This document shows, piece by piece, positions 9,220 to 18,125 of a DNA stretch of 64,000 nt (its first letter is position 1; every line of letters begins with the position of its first letter). Under the pieces are notes generated by a model. The model saw nothing but the letters and a program-made list of their open reading frames with translations. It was not told the DNA's origin and did no database searches. This DNA is from Arthrobacter bussei (lineage in GTDB: Bacteria > Actinomycetota > Actinomycetes > Actinomycetales > Micrococcaceae). Position numbers and translations under genes: made by a program. The stretch covers positions 1-64,000 of the forward strand of contig NZ_VJXX01000006.1 in the NCBI RefSeq assembly GCF_009377195.2. The letters run 5' to 3'.

Positions 9220-10272
9220 TCACCCCCAGCCCTGCCGGTGCTCCTTGCCCCGCACGGCGTCGCGGACTGCACGCTTGGGGGACCGGTCATGGGACCGTCG
9301 CTCGGGCGGGTTCTGCCGGCGGTGGAGGCTCTCCAGTTCACGCTGCATCTTCCGGTAGCTCCGCCACCGCCGCTCCCCGAGTGCCCCGGACAGGAGGGCG
9401 AGCTGGACGGCGCAGCCGGGCTCGGCGTCATGCGCACAGTCACGGAACCTGCAGGAGGCGAACAGGTCCTCGATCTCGCCGAAGACCGCGGCCAGGCCGT
9501 CCTCCGCGTCCCAGAGGGCGAACCCCCGGAGCCCCGGTGTGTCCATGAGGACGGCGCCGTCGCCGATCGGTACGAGCTCCCTCGCCGTCGTGGTGTGCCT
9601 GCCGCGGCCGTCACCCGCCCGGACCCGACCCGTGTCCTGCATATTCCGGCCGATGAGCGCATTGACGAGGCTCGACTTGCCGGCACCCGATGGCCCGAGG
9701 AGGGCGAGTGTCTGCCCCGCACCGACGCGGGCTCGCAGGTCATCGAGGCCGTCCCCCTCCTCGGCAGACGTGGTGAAGACCTCCACACCCCGCGCACGTT
9801 CCACCGTGTCCGCGACGACGGCATCGAAGCGGGAGCTGAGGTCGGCCTTGGTGAGCACCACGAGGGGGACGGCGCCAGAATCCCGGGCTGCGACCAGCGT
9901 CCGTTCCAGACGGTTCACCGACAGCGCCCGGTCCAACGGGACGACGACGCCCACCAGATCGACATTGGCGCCGAGCAGTTGCGCCTCCGGGAGCGGATCG
10001 TGGGCGCGTTTGCGCTGCAGGACCGCCCAGCGCGGAAGGACGCCGACGATGCGCGGATCCTCCCCGCCGGTGACCGCGACCCAGTCGCCGGTCACGAGGA
10101 CCTCGTGCGACCGCACCCGGAGCAGGCCCTGTTCAGTGGCCAGGAGCAGTCGCGTGCGGTCCGCGCGGACCACCCGGGCGGGAGAGGCGGCCGGTGCAGC
10201 TGTGGTCGGGGGATGGAGGGAGAAGAGACGGGCGACACGGTCCGTGTAGCCGTACTGCTGAAGAGGGTTCAA
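9220..10272 (-). CDS. rsgA: Ribosome small subunit-dependent GTPase A
   Basis: A 350-residue circularly permuted GTPase that helps mature the 30S subunit. Domains run in order: OB fold (about 30-90); GTPase with permuted motifs, VVLTKADLSS (G4) before GPSGAGKSSLVN (G1), HTTTARE (G2 region) and DTPGLRGF (G3); and a C-terminal zinc-binding segment CRFRDCAHDAEPGC. The extreme C-terminus is basic. Leftward gene just after tRNA-Thr. A 27-codon frame with a strong ribosome site lies 39 bases upstream and may be a leader. Confidence 0.95.
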   Translation of the reverse strand: MNPLQQYGYTDRVARLFSLHPPTTAAPAASPARVVRADRTRLLLATEQGLLRVRSHEVLVTGDWVAVTGGEDPRIVGVLPRWAVLQRKRAHDPLPEAQLLGANVDLVGVVVPLDRALSVNRLERTLVAARDSGAVPLVVLTKADLSSRFDAVVADTVERARGVEVFTTSAEEGDGLDDLRARVGAGQTLALLGPSGAGKSSLVNALIGRNMQDTGRVRAGDGRGRHTTTARELVPIGDGAVLMDTPGLRGFALWDAEDGLAAVFGEIEDLFASCRFRDCAHDAEPGCAVQLALLSGALGERRWRSYRKMQRELESLHRRQNPPERRSHDRSPKRAVRDAVRGKEHRQGWG

Positions 10273-10311
10273 CGGAGGTCCTCCAGGGAAGCCTCCCGGG
10301 CGCGGCTCGCC

Positions 10312-10395
10312 TCAGGGCTGGGGCGCAGGAACCGGGGAGGTGACGACGAGGGGGGTGGGGGCGGTGGTCGACACGCCGACAGTGACGTTCTCCAT
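10312..10395 (-). CDS. Candidate 27-residue small protein upstream of rsgA
   Basis: A 27-codon frame beginning MENVTVGVSTTAPTPL and rich in Val, Thr and Pro. It is too short to judge by coding statistics, but its ATG is preceded by a near-perfect ribosome site (AGGAGGTGGGTC). It ends 39 bases before the rsgA start on the same strand. It could be a small protein or a leader peptide for rsgA. No membrane segment or cysteine is present. Function unknown. Confidence 0.5.
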   Translation of the reverse strand: MENVTVGVSTTAPTPLVVTSPVPAPQP

Positions 10396-10478
10396 GACCC
10401 ACCTCCTGTCGTTCCCGAGGGACCCGTCCGGGCCCGCAAGAGCCCAGTGTAATCCGTTGCCGATCCGGACGACAGACG

Positions 10479-10679
10479 TCAGGCCGGTGTCCTGTCGGTC
10501 TTCTCCACCGACCGGCGCGCGGTCCTGCGCCTCGCGTCGCCGAGGTCCCGCCGGAACTTCTCCTCGTCCACGGCGGCGTTGCGGCTCATACCCATGACCC
10601 AGACGACGATGACGACGGTGGCGAGCAGCCACACGGCCGCACCGGCGGCGACGAGGAGGGCGATCTGCAGGACAGTCAT
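10479..10679 (-). CDS. Small single-pass membrane protein
   Basis: A 66-residue protein with one strong membrane helix (about 2-28, ALLVAAGAAVWLLATVVIVV) followed by a charged, Arg-rich cytoplasmic tail (EEKFRRDLGDARRRTARRSV). Two ATG codons lie side by side; the second is chosen because AGAGGAG is then spaced normally. Leftward, between the Bcr/CflA gene and the small frame before rsgA. Function unknown. Confidence 0.72.
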   Translation of the reverse strand: MTVLQIALLVAAGAAVWLLATVVIVVWVMGMSRNAAVDEEKFRRDLGDARRRTARRSVEKTDRTPA

Positions 10680-10752
10680 CATGCTCCTCTCGTCATCGGA
10701 CAGCGGGCGTCGCTTCGTCGCGGGTGCTCCATTGTCCCAGAGTGGCGCCGGA

Positions 10753-10792
10753 CTGTCAGGTCGGTACCCCCGGCGGTGGATACCTGACGGCA
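10753..10792 (-). terminator. Possible terminator between Bcr/CflA gene and small membrane gene
   Basis: GTCAGGT at 10755-10761 pairs with ACCTGAC at 10782-10788 around a GC-rich, partly self-pairing loop. It lies just after the leftward Bcr/CflA stop. The stem is short, so the call is tentative. Confidence 0.4.
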
Positions 10793-10801
10793 GAGGTGGG
10801 A

Positions 10802-12130
10802 TCAGCTGCGCTGGTCGGGGCCCTGCGCCTGGACCTGCTCGGCCTCGCGCTCCTCGGTCCCGGTGGCCGTCGTCGTGGGCCCGGGTTCCATGCCGTCCCG
10901 TTCCCGCCACCCGCCTGCGCGGTAGGCCGGGGTGCCGGTGGCCAGGACCAGCAGTGTGAGGGCCGCTGCGGCGAGCATCACGCACACCATCGCCACCGGG
11001 CCTCCGCCGAGCAGGCCGACGAAGGGGCTGACGAGACCGGCCACGCCGGACTGCAGGGCGCCGATGACCGCCGCCGCCGTTCCCGCCATGTGACCGTAGT
11101 GGTGCAGCGCGAGCACGGAGGCGTTGGCCGGGATCATGCCCTGTGTGCCGAGGACCAGCCACAGGCCGGCGACGAGGCCGACGATCCCGCCGAAGCCTGT
11201 CAGCACGATGCAGAGCAGGACGAGGGCGCAGCACACCTGGACGACCACGGCGATGCGCAGGACACGGACCGGGGCCGCGCGCCGCACGAGGGCGGCGTTC
11301 AACTGCGCGGACCCGACGATCGCCGCGCCGTTGATGGCGAAGACCGCCGCGAACTGCCCCTGGCTGAGGCCGTACCGGTCCTGGAACACGAACGGTGATC
11401 CGACGACATAGCTCATGATGACGGCGAGGCCGAGCCCGGGGATCACGGCGAGGGCCATGAAGTGCCGGTCACGCAGCAGGGCCGCGTAGCCGCCCGCCAC
11501 CTGTCGTGGATCACCCGGGCGGCGTTGCTCGGGGGGCAGCGATTCAGGCATGAAGCGCCACACGACGACGACGAGGAGCAGTCTGATCAGGGCGAGGGCG
11601 TAGAAGACGGCGCGCCACTGCCATGCTCCGGCGATCGCCTGGCCCAGGGTGGGCGCGAAGAGCGGTGCGACGCCGATCACCAGCATCAGCCGTGAGAGCA
11701 GGCGAGCTGCCTCCGATCCGACGAACCGGTCGCGGATGACGGCGATCGCCACCACCGAGGCGGCAGCGTTGAAGAACCCCTGGGCCACCCTGAGCCAGAT
11801 CAGGGTGCCGATGTCAGGCGTGATGGAGCACAGCAGCGAGGTGACGACGTGCAGCGAGATGCCGATCAGCAGGGGCAGCCGGCGGCCGTAGCGGTCGGAG
11901 AAGGGCCCGATCACGAGCTGGCCCACTCCGGCCCCGATGAGCATGCCGGACATCGTGAACTGGGTGGCCGCCTGTGAGGCCTGGAGGTCCTCGGCGACCG
12001 CCGGCAGGGACGGAAGGTAGACGTCCGTGGAGATCGCGGGCAGGGCGGCGAGGGCGCCGAGCATCAGGATCCAGCCGATGGTCGAGCGGCGGCCGGTCGG
12101 AGTCGGTCGGGTGGGTCTCGTCGTGCTCAC
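10802..12130 (-). CDS. Bcr/CflA family drug efflux MFS transporter
   Basis: A 442-residue major facilitator with about 12 hydrophobic segments. The N-terminal part is typical of Bcr/CflA drug-proton antiporters: ISTDVYLPSLPAVAEDLQAS in the first helix and loop, then GPFSDRYGRRLPLL as motif A between helices 2 and 3. The family exports drugs such as bicyclomycin and chloramphenicol; the substrate here is unknown. The GTG start lacks a Shine-Dalgarno sequence, and a -10-like TACGGT lies just upstream, so the message may be leaderless. The C-terminal ~35 residues are polar. Confidence 0.9.
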   Translation of the reverse strand: MSTTRPTRPTPTGRRSTIGWILMLGALAALPAISTDVYLPSLPAVAEDLQASQAATQFTMSGMLIGAGVGQLVIGPFSDRYGRRLPLLIGISLHVVTSLLCSITPDIGTLIWLRVAQGFFNAAASVVAIAVIRDRFVGSEAARLLSRLMLVIGVAPLFAPTLGQAIAGAWQWRAVFYALALIRLLLVVVVWRFMPESLPPEQRRPGDPRQVAGGYAALLRDRHFMALAVIPGLGLAVIMSYVVGSPFVFQDRYGLSQGQFAAVFAINGAAIVGSAQLNAALVRRAAPVRVLRIAVVVQVCCALVLLCIVLTGFGGIVGLVAGLWLVLGTQGMIPANASVLALHHYGHMAGTAAAVIGALQSGVAGLVSPFVGLLGGGPVAMVCVMLAAAALTLLVLATGTPAYRAGGWRERDGMEPGPTTTATGTEEREAEQVQAQGPDQRS

Positions 12131-12223
12131 CCAGACACCGTAGGCGGGCGGTCGACCTGCCGAACAGCTGCGGTGGGCGCAGATCGCAACGGTCGAAAAG
12201 GTGGACAGCAGGGGTGCGGCGCG

Positions 12224-12727
12224 TTAGCGCGGCGGCAGGCGGTGCGTCGTCACGCTGACTGCGCCGTCATCGACGACGGCGGTCATGTAGGTGCAGAACG
12301 GTTGGCGACGGCGGTCGGTGGGCGAGCCCGGGTTGAGGAGCCGGAGACCGCCCGGCGCCGTGGTGTCCCACGGGATGTGGCTGTGGCCGAACACCAGGAC
12401 ATCGGTGTCCGGATGGAGCGCCGCCATGCGGGCTTCCCGGCCCTGGCTCTGGCCGGTCTCATGGACGACGGCGAGCCGCACGCCCTCGAGCTCCGCCCGG
12501 GCGACGAGGGGGAGGCGCGAGCGCAGGTCCGCGCCGTCGTTGTTGCCGTAGCAGGCGATGAGTCGTCGGGCCCCCTCCTCCAGTTCGTCCAGCAGCCCCG
12601 TCCCGGTCCAGTCCCCTGCATGGACGACGACGTCGGCCGAGCCGACGGCGTCCCACACCTCGTCGGGCAGCACCTTGGCCCGCTTCGGCAGGTGGGTGTC
12701 GGCGAGGAGCGTCAGGCGGAGGACCAT
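12224..12727 (-). CDS. YfcE/MJ0936-type metallophosphodiesterase
   Basis: A 167-residue calcineurin-like phosphoesterase of the YfcE/MJ0936 group. Metal ligands are visible in order: LLADTHLP (Asp and His), VHAGDW (Asp), CYGNNDGADLR (Asn), and near the end FGHSHIPWDT, followed by LLNPGSPTDRRRQP. These enzymes hydrolyse phosphodiesters with two metal ions; the natural substrate is unclear. ATG start with weak upstream signals. Leftward, 75 bases from the efflux gene. Confidence 0.88.
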   Translation of the reverse strand: MVLRLTLLADTHLPKRAKVLPDEVWDAVGSADVVVHAGDWTGTGLLDELEEGARRLIACYGNNDGADLRSRLPLVARAELEGVRLAVVHETGQSQGREARMAALHPDTDVLVFGHSHIPWDTTAPGGLRLLNPGSPTDRRRQPFCTYMTAVVDDGAVSVTTHRLPPR

Positions 12728-12798
12728 GGTGCCAAGTCTGCCGCGGAATCCGGCAGTAAGGCACCCGTGACAAGCCGGTGACCCTATGGCATGCTTCC

Positions 12799-12812
12799 GT
12801 AAGCACGCTTAC
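12799..12812. promoter_or_regulatory. Palindrome GTAAGC-AC-GCTTAC upstream of small gene
   Basis: A perfect 6-2-6 inverted repeat 33 bases before the start of the 63-residue gene. It overlaps a second symmetry, GCTT-CCGT-AAGC, on its left. The right edge runs into TTACTAAT, a possible -10 element, so the palindrome could be an operator. A related half-site, ATGCTTAC, occurs at 20048. Confidence 0.45.
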
Positions 12813-12844
12813 TAATCACGGTCCGGACCACGAGGAGGCAGACC

Positions 12845-13036
12845 ATGCGGATCGACAGGCAGCAGATCATCGACCTGCTGAAGAGCCAGGGCAAGGACGA
12901 CCACGCCGATCAGGCACAGTCCGATCTGCCGGATCAGGTGGACCCGGAACAGCACGCGGACCTGCTCGCCAGGTTCGGCATCAACCCGACGGACCTGCTG
13001 GGCAAGATCCCGGGTCTCGGCGGTTTCGGAGGCTAG
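12845..13036 (+). CDS. Small conserved-type protein, 63 residues
   Basis: A short polar protein with a helical first half (DRQQIIDLLKSQGKDDHADQ) and a Gly-rich end (GKIPGLGGFGG). No catalytic motif is seen. The ATG has CGAGGAGGCAGACC upstream, a strong ribosome site. It precedes the coiled-coil membrane gene by 43 bases and may share its transcript. It probably belongs to a small family found in related actinobacteria, but I cannot name it. Function unknown. Confidence 0.7.
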   Translation: MRIDRQQIIDLLKSQGKDDHADQAQSDLPDQVDPEQHADLLARFGINPTDLLGKIPGLGGFGG

Positions 13037-13079
13037 GTCGGCGCGGTGAACCGTCACCGCCACGAGGCAGGAGACAGTG

Positions 13080-13457
13080 ATGGAAACAGGACAAGTGGTA
13101 TGGATCATCGTCGCGATCGTGGTCCTTCTGGCGGTCATCGCCGTCGTCGCCGTTCTGGCGCGGAAGCGGGGGCATGCCCAGCGGAAGCGGCAGCAGGACA
13201 AGGACCGCCACAGGGCGGCCGAGATGCGCGAGCAGGCGAAGGCCACGGAATTGGACGCCCGTGAGCGCGAGGCCAAGGCGTCGATGGCGGAGGCCGAGGC
13301 GCAGCGCGCCGAGGTCGAGGCGGAACGGCTGCGGCAGCAGGCGCAGGAGCGACAGGCCGACGCCCACGGACTGCGTGAGAAGGTCACCCATCACAGCCAG
13401 GAGGCCGACGCACTGGACCCCGATGTGCCGACGGACAAGGATCGGCGCGGCCACTGA
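13080..13457 (+). CDS. Membrane-anchored coiled-coil protein
   Basis: A 125-residue protein. One N-terminal membrane helix (about 6-26, VVWIIVAIVVLLAVIAVVAV) is followed by a long charged helix rich in Ala, Glu, Arg and Gln (about 30-105), which should form a coiled coil. The tail is acidic. The start is ATG 13080 with AGGAG at good distance; a GTG one codon earlier is too close. The architecture suggests a membrane-tethered scaffold or stress protein; no enzyme motif is present. Confidence 0.75.
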   Translation: METGQVVWIIVAIVVLLAVIAVVAVLARKRGHAQRKRQQDKDRHRAAEMREQAKATELDAREREAKASMAEAEAQRAEVEAERLRQQAQERQADAHGLREKVTHHSQEADALDPDVPTDKDRRGH

Positions 13458-13481
13458 GCCGACCATCGGGAGGGAAGATTC

Positions 13482-14402
13482 ATGACGGATACGCTGCGCG
13501 TGGTCATCACCGGTGCATCGAGCGGGATCGGGCGGGCAACAGCCCGGCTGTTCGCGGAGGAGGATGCCCGGCTGGTCCTCGCCGGGCGTGACGCCTCGAC
13601 GCTCGAGGACGTCGCGGCAGAGTGTCGCGCCCTGGGGGCGACGGCGATCACCCTCCGCACGGACGTCTCCTCCGCCGAGGAGGTCGACCGCCTTGCCGAC
13701 GCCGCCGTCGAGCGGTTCGGCGGAATCGACGTCTGGGTGGGTAATGCCTCCCTGTACAGCTTCGGCACGTTCGAGCAGACACCGCCCGATGTCTTCGACC
13801 GGCTCCTGTCCGTCAACCTCTCCGGACAGGTGTACGGGGCGCGGGCGGCGCTGCGCGTCTTCCGGCGCCAGGAGCGCGGGGTGCTGGTCTCGGTGGCCTC
13901 CATCTACTCGAGGATCACGTCACCGCTCGTCAGCCCCTACGTCACCAGCAAGTTCGGCCTGCTCGGCTTCCTCGAGGTGCTGCGGATGGAACTGGCGAGC
14001 GCACCTGACATCCATGTCTGCGCCGTCCTCCCCGCAACCATCGACACGCCGATCCACCAGCACGCCGCGAACCATACCGGCCGGGCGGTCCGGCCGCTTC
14101 CGCCGGTCACCGATCCCTTCCGGGTGGCACGGGCGATCGTGCGGGTCTCGCACGCACCACGCCGGCTGACCCAGGTGGGTCGGGTGCAGTCGCTGTTCGT
14201 CCACGCCCGCGCCCTGGCCCCCTCGGCCTACCAGGCCGTCGTGGCCCGCGCCTACCCTGCCCTCGCGCTCACGCGGGACGCGGCCCCCGTCTCGGACGGC
14301 AATGTGTTCCATCCGGATCGTCGCTCCACCGGCGTGACCGGGGGGTGGCGCTGGTTCCCCCGGCTGCGGCGCATCCCCGGCGGGGCCGCCCGACGACGCT
14401 GA
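13482..14402 (+). CDS. Short-chain dehydrogenase/reductase
   Basis: A 306-residue SDR oxidoreductase. The N-terminal Rossmann motif is TGASSGIGRA (about 10-19), the N-containing strand is VGNASLYSFG (NAG is replaced by NAS), and the catalytic set is Ser in VASIYSRIT with YVTSK. The C-terminal ~60 residues extend beyond the classical ~250-residue length and are basic, as in the SDR subgroup annotated as 'SDR family oxidoreductase' near stress genes. The substrate is unknown. ATG start behind GGGAGGGAAGATTC, 24 bases after the coiled-coil gene, so probably cotranscribed. Confidence 0.88.
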   Translation: MTDTLRVVITGASSGIGRATARLFAEEDARLVLAGRDASTLEDVAAECRALGATAITLRTDVSSAEEVDRLADAAVERFGGIDVWVGNASLYSFGTFEQTPPDVFDRLLSVNLSGQVYGARAALRVFRRQERGVLVSVASIYSRITSPLVSPYVTSKFGLLGFLEVLRMELASAPDIHVCAVLPATIDTPIHQHAANHTGRAVRPLPPVTDPFRVARAIVRVSHAPRRLTQVGRVQSLFVHARALAPSAYQAVVARAYPALALTRDAAPVSDGNVFHPDRRSTGVTGGWRWFPRLRRIPGGAARRR

Positions 14403-14535
14403 GGGCGGGCCGCCCGCCCCCGGATCGCCTCGCCGCTGCGGTCCCGCACCACCCGCCCGCGCAGCAGCAGGGGAGGCGCCGGCGGGATGGGGCGACGCCT
14501 CCCTCCGCGGTGTCCACCTGTGTCACTGACGACGG

Positions 14536-16197
14536 TCAGCGGCTCACCACCACGTGCTCGTTCGGGACGCAATGTGTCATGGTCAGCCCCGTGACGTCAC
14601 GGGGCCCGTTGTTCCCGAGGTTCTTCAGGCGGGCGAGTTCGTCCTCCGAGAGGGTCTGGTTCGCGAGCGGAGGCAGGTCCTTCACCTCGTCCAGGCCGAT
14701 GCCGAGCCCTTCTCCGACACGGGCACCCAGTTCATCGTCCACCAGGTGGAAGTGCCACACCATGCGTTCCTGCACGGCGCGCGCGGCCTGCCCGATCAGG
14801 GTCACGAAGTTGCCGACCAGGTCATCCTTCTCCCACTGCTCGAGCAGCTGGTAGCGCTGACCGGCCTGCAGGTAGTCGTTGGTCAGCGGGATCCGCTTGC
14901 GCGTCAGCCGACCGGTGATCTCGGGGCCCTGGTCGTCGTGCGTGGGGTACTCGCCCTCGCGGAGTCCACCGGTGATCGAAGGCTCGTAGGTGACGTGCGG
15001 ATTCTGGCCGGGCGCGAGATCCGTCCCGTAGGACATCTGGCCGCCGCGCTGATTCGTGTGCGCCGCTGCATTCCTCGCCGAGTTCACGGGCAGCTGCAGG
15101 TAGTTCGGTCCCACGCGGTAACGCTGGGCGTCGCTGTAGCTGAAGGTCCGCCCCACCAGCATCTTGTCGTCGGAGAAGTCGAGTCCGTCGACCAGCACGC
15201 CGGTGCCGAAGGACAGCTGCTCGTTCTCGTTGTGGTGATCGGCCACGTTCCGGTTGAGCGTCATGGTGCCCACGAGCTTCGGCTCGAAATCCTGCTCGGG
15301 CCAGGTCTTGGTGTCGTCGAGCGGGTCGAAGTCGAGTTCCGGGTGGTCGCCGTCGTCCATGAGCTGGACGTACAAGTCCCACTTCGGGTAGTCGCCGCGC
15401 TCGATGGCCTCGTAGAGGTCTTTCGACGCATGCCCGAGATCGGTCGCCTGGATGTTGGCGGCGTCCTCCTCGGTGAGGCTCTGCACCCCCTGGTGCGGCT
15501 GCCAGGTGTACTTCACGAGCTTCGTCCCGCCCCTGGCGTCCACCCACTTGTACGTGTTGACGCCGAATCCCTGCATGTGGCGGTAGTCCGCCGGGATGCC
15601 GCGCGGGCTGAAGAGGTTGACGAGCATGTGCATGGACTCCGGGGTCTGCGACATGAAGTCGAAGATGCGGCCCGGCTCCTGCCGGAAGGTGATGGGGTCC
15701 GGCTTCAGGGAGTGGATGACGTCCGGGAACTTGATGGCGTCACGGATGAAGAACACCGCGAGGTTGTTCCCCACCAGGTCCCAGTTGCCGTCCTCCGTGT
15801 AGAACTTGACGGCGAACCCGCGGGGGTCCCGCGCGGCTTCCGAGGAGTCACGGCCACCGATGACGGTGGAGAAGCGGATGGCGACGTCGGTCTTCTTGCC
15901 GGGCTCGGAGAAGAGCTTCGCGCGGGTGTACGAGGCGATCGGCTCGTCACCCCACCGGCCGGTGGCCTCGAACGCACCGTAGGCGACGGCGCCGCGGGCG
16001 TGGACCACACGCTCCGGGATGCGCTCGCGGTCGAAGTGGCTGATCTTCTCGAGGAAGTGGTAGTTCTCGAGGGTGGCGGGGCCCCGCGCGCCCACCGTGC
16101 GGGAGTTCTGGTTGTCGTAGACCTGGTGGCCCTGGCGGTTCGTCAGGACGGCACGGTCATCGCCCTCGGCGGGCGGCTGGCTGGCGACATCGGTCAT
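14536..16197 (-). CDS. katA: Monofunctional haem catalase
   Basis: A 553-residue catalase converting hydrogen peroxide to water and oxygen. The distal His is in [12 protein letters not shown] (His66), the distal Asn in [14 protein letters not shown], and the proximal Tyr region is [20 protein letters not shown], with Arg and Tyr as expected. The C-terminus runs about 40 residues beyond the core but lacks the large-subunit flavodoxin-like domain, so it is a small-subunit type. ATG with GAGGAG upstream. A promoter resembling those of stress sigma factors (SigB/SigF) lies upstream and overlaps the end of the preceding gene. Confidence 0.96.
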   Translation of the reverse strand: MTDVASQPPAEGDDRAVLTNRQGHQVYDNQNSRTVGARGPATLENYHFLEKISHFDRERIPERVVHARGAVAYGAFEATGRWGDEPIASYTRAKLFSEPGKKTDVAIRFSTVIGGRDSSEAARDPRGFAVKFYTEDGNWDLVGNNLAVFFIRDAIKFPDVIHSLKPDPITFRQEPGRIFDFMSQTPESMHMLVNLFSPRGIPADYRHMQGFGVNTYKWVDARGGTKLVKYTWQPHQGVQSLTEEDAANIQATDLGHASKDLYEAIERGDYPKWDLYVQLMDDGDHPELDFDPLDDTKTWPEQDFEPKLVGTMTLNRNVADHHNENEQLSFGTGVLVDGLDFSDDKMLVGRTFSYSDAQRYRVGPNYLQLPVNSARNAAAHTNQRGGQMSYGTDLAPGQNPHVTYEPSITGGLREGEYPTHDDQGPEITGRLTRKRIPLTNDYLQAGQRYQLLEQWEKDDLVGNFVTLIGQAARAVQERMVWHFHLVDDELGARVGEGLGIGLDEVKDLPPLANQTLSEDELARLKNLGNNGPRDVTGLTMTHCVPNEHVVVSR

Positions 16198-16275
16198 GGG
16201 GTTCTCCTCACAGCGGGCTCTGGTCGTTTCGAGCAGCGTGGATGCCCTGCCGGGTCCCCACGTCCGCTCCCGACG

Positions 16276-16303
16276 CTACCCAAGCCGCTGATGCACAGCA
16301 ACC
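16276..16303 (-). promoter_or_regulatory. SigB/SigF-like promoter for katA
   Basis: On the minus strand GGTTGC (16298-16303), 16 bases, then GGGTAG (16276-16281). This resembles the actinobacterial SigF/SigB consensus GGTTT-N15/17-GGGTA. The predicted start site is about 70 bases upstream of the catalase ATG. The assignment is by motif only. Confidence 0.5.
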
Positions 16304-18121
16304 TTAGTAATTGTCCGCTCCGCCCTCGATCTCGGCGTATCGACGGAGGAGGGCAGCGGCGCCGCCGCCGGGCTCGGCATCGACCGCCCGGTGCATGGAC
16401 GCGAGCTTCGACGCGCCCGCCGGGAACGGCGGCAGCAGGGGGACGTCCGGATCCGTCACGACGTCGATGACGTAGGGCCGGTCCGCGGTGAAGGCCCGTT
16501 GCCACGCGTCAGCGAGGTCCTCCGGATCGTCGACCCGCACGCCGTCGAGTCCCAGCAGCTTCGCGTGGGCGGCAGCGTCGACCGCGGGCAGGGCCTGGCT
16601 GTCCTCGAAGCGGGGTTCAGCTTCCATCTCGCGCTGTTCCCACGAGACCTCCGAGAGATCCCGGTTCGAGAGCACGCAGACGACGAAGCGCGGGTCCGCC
16701 CAGCCGCGCCACAACCGCGCGACGGTGACGAGTTCGGCGAGCCCCGCCATCTGCAGTGCCCCGTCGCCGAGGAGCACGACAACGGGGCGCTCGGGGCGTG
16801 CGAGCTTCGCGGCGATGCCGTAGGGCATGCCCGCACCCATGCAGCCGAGGGTGCTCGACAGATGTGCGGGCACGCCGCGGGGGAGGCGCAGCTGGCGCGC
16901 GTACCAGTAGACGCAGCTGCCGACGTCGACCGCCACCTGCGCATCGCCGGGCAGTGCATCGCTGAGTTCGCGGACGACGCGCTCGGGGTTGACGGGCCGG
17001 GCGGGGGTCAGGGCACGTTCCAGCGCTATCCGGTGCCACCTCTCCACCTGCTCCTCGACCTCGGCACGGTAGGAGTGGTCCTGCTGGCCGTGCAGGAGGA
17101 TCAGCAGGGCCCCGAGTGTCTCGGCCGCGTCCCCGTGGAGTGCCACCTCCACGGGGTAACGGTTCCCGATCGCCTTCGGGTCGATGTCGATCTGAACCGC
17201 GCGTGCCTGCCCCGGAGCCGGGTAGTACTCCGTCCAGGGGTCGTTGGAGCCGATGATGAGCAGCGTGTCGCACGTGTCCATGAGGTGCGCGCTCGCCGTG
17301 GTGCCGAGATGGCCCATCGTGCCGGTCGCGAACGGGAGCGACTCGTCGACGAAGGGCTTGCCGAGGAGGCTCGTGGTGATGCCCGCTGCGAGGCGTTCGG
17401 CGACGGCGACCACCTCCTGCTGAGCGTGCGCGGCGCCCTGCCCCACCAGGAGGGCGATCTTCCGGCCGGCGTTCAGGACCGCGGCGGCGTCGAGCAGGTC
17501 CGCCTCGCGCGGCGAGACGCACCCGAGGGACCACACCGGCGACGACGGGACCACGCCGTGCTCGTGCGGCGTGGACGGTGCTGCCTCCTGCTGGAGGTCG
17601 TGCGGCAGGATCACGACGGCGGGTGACCGGTTGGCGAGCGCGGCCTTGAACGCACGGTCGAGGACCATGGGCAGCTGCTCGGCGTCCGTGACCTGCTGGA
17701 GGAAGTCCGAGGCGACGTCCTTGAACAGGCTGGGCAGGTCAATCTCCTGCTGGTAGGCCGAGCCGAGGACGGTGCGGCTCTGCTGGCCGACCAGTGCGAC
17801 GACGGGGGCGCTGTCCATCCGGGCGTCGTACAGGCCGTTGAGCAGATGCACCGCCCCCGGTCCCTGCGTCGCGGTGACGACGCCCACCCGGCCGGTGTAC
17901 TTCGCGTGCGCCACAGCCATGAAGGCGGCCGCCTCCTCGTGGCGGGCCTGGACGAAGGCGGGGCCCCCTGCCCGGCGCAGTGCGCCGAGCAGGGGATTGA
18001 TACCGTCTCCGCTGTAGCCGAAGATCCTGTCGACGTGCCAGTCCTCGAGCCGGCGCACCACGAGGTCGGCGACCGACCCGGACGTCTCCGTCCCGGCCCT
18101 CTGTGCGGAAGTATCCGCCAT
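16304..18121 (-). CDS. Thiamine pyrophosphate enzyme, pyruvate oxidase-like
   Basis: A 605-residue TPP-dependent enzyme of the pyruvate oxidase / acetolactate synthase family. The N-terminal pyrimidine domain has the cofactor-activating Glu in QARHEEAAAFMAVAHA; the middle domain (about 205-340) may bind FAD; the C-terminal domain has VVLLGDGALQMAGL ... LSNRDL, the GDG-N metal/TPP motif. PoxB enzymes decarboxylate pyruvate to acetate, or make H2O2 if oxygen is the acceptor. The exact reaction is not certain and the gene could encode another TPP decarboxylase. It starts 4 bases after the Vms1-like gene and is followed by catalase. Confidence 0.85.
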   Translation of the reverse strand: MADTSAQRAGTETSGSVADLVVRRLEDWHVDRIFGYSGDGINPLLGALRRAGGPAFVQARHEEAAAFMAVAHAKYTGRVGVVTATQGPGAVHLLNGLYDARMDSAPVVALVGQQSRTVLGSAYQQEIDLPSLFKDVASDFLQQVTDAEQLPMVLDRAFKAALANRSPAVVILPHDLQQEAAPSTPHEHGVVPSSPVWSLGCVSPREADLLDAAAVLNAGRKIALLVGQGAAHAQQEVVAVAERLAAGITTSLLGKPFVDESLPFATGTMGHLGTTASAHLMDTCDTLLIIGSNDPWTEYYPAPGQARAVQIDIDPKAIGNRYPVEVALHGDAAETLGALLILLHGQQDHSYRAEVEEQVERWHRIALERALTPARPVNPERVVRELSDALPGDAQVAVDVGSCVYWYARQLRLPRGVPAHLSSTLGCMGAGMPYGIAAKLARPERPVVVLLGDGALQMAGLAELVTVARLWRGWADPRFVVCVLSNRDLSEVSWEQREMEAEPRFEDSQALPAVDAAAHAKLLGLDGVRVDDPEDLADAWQRAFTADRPYVIDVVTDPDVPLLPPFPAGASKLASMHRAVDAEPGGGAAALLRRYAEIEGGADNY

Positions 18122-18125
18122 GGTG

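Noticed and set aside
14554..16470. 638-codon plus-strand frame over the catalase gene
   Set aside because: Antisense shadow; the catalase motifs are on the minus strand and the frame has no ribosome site or domain.
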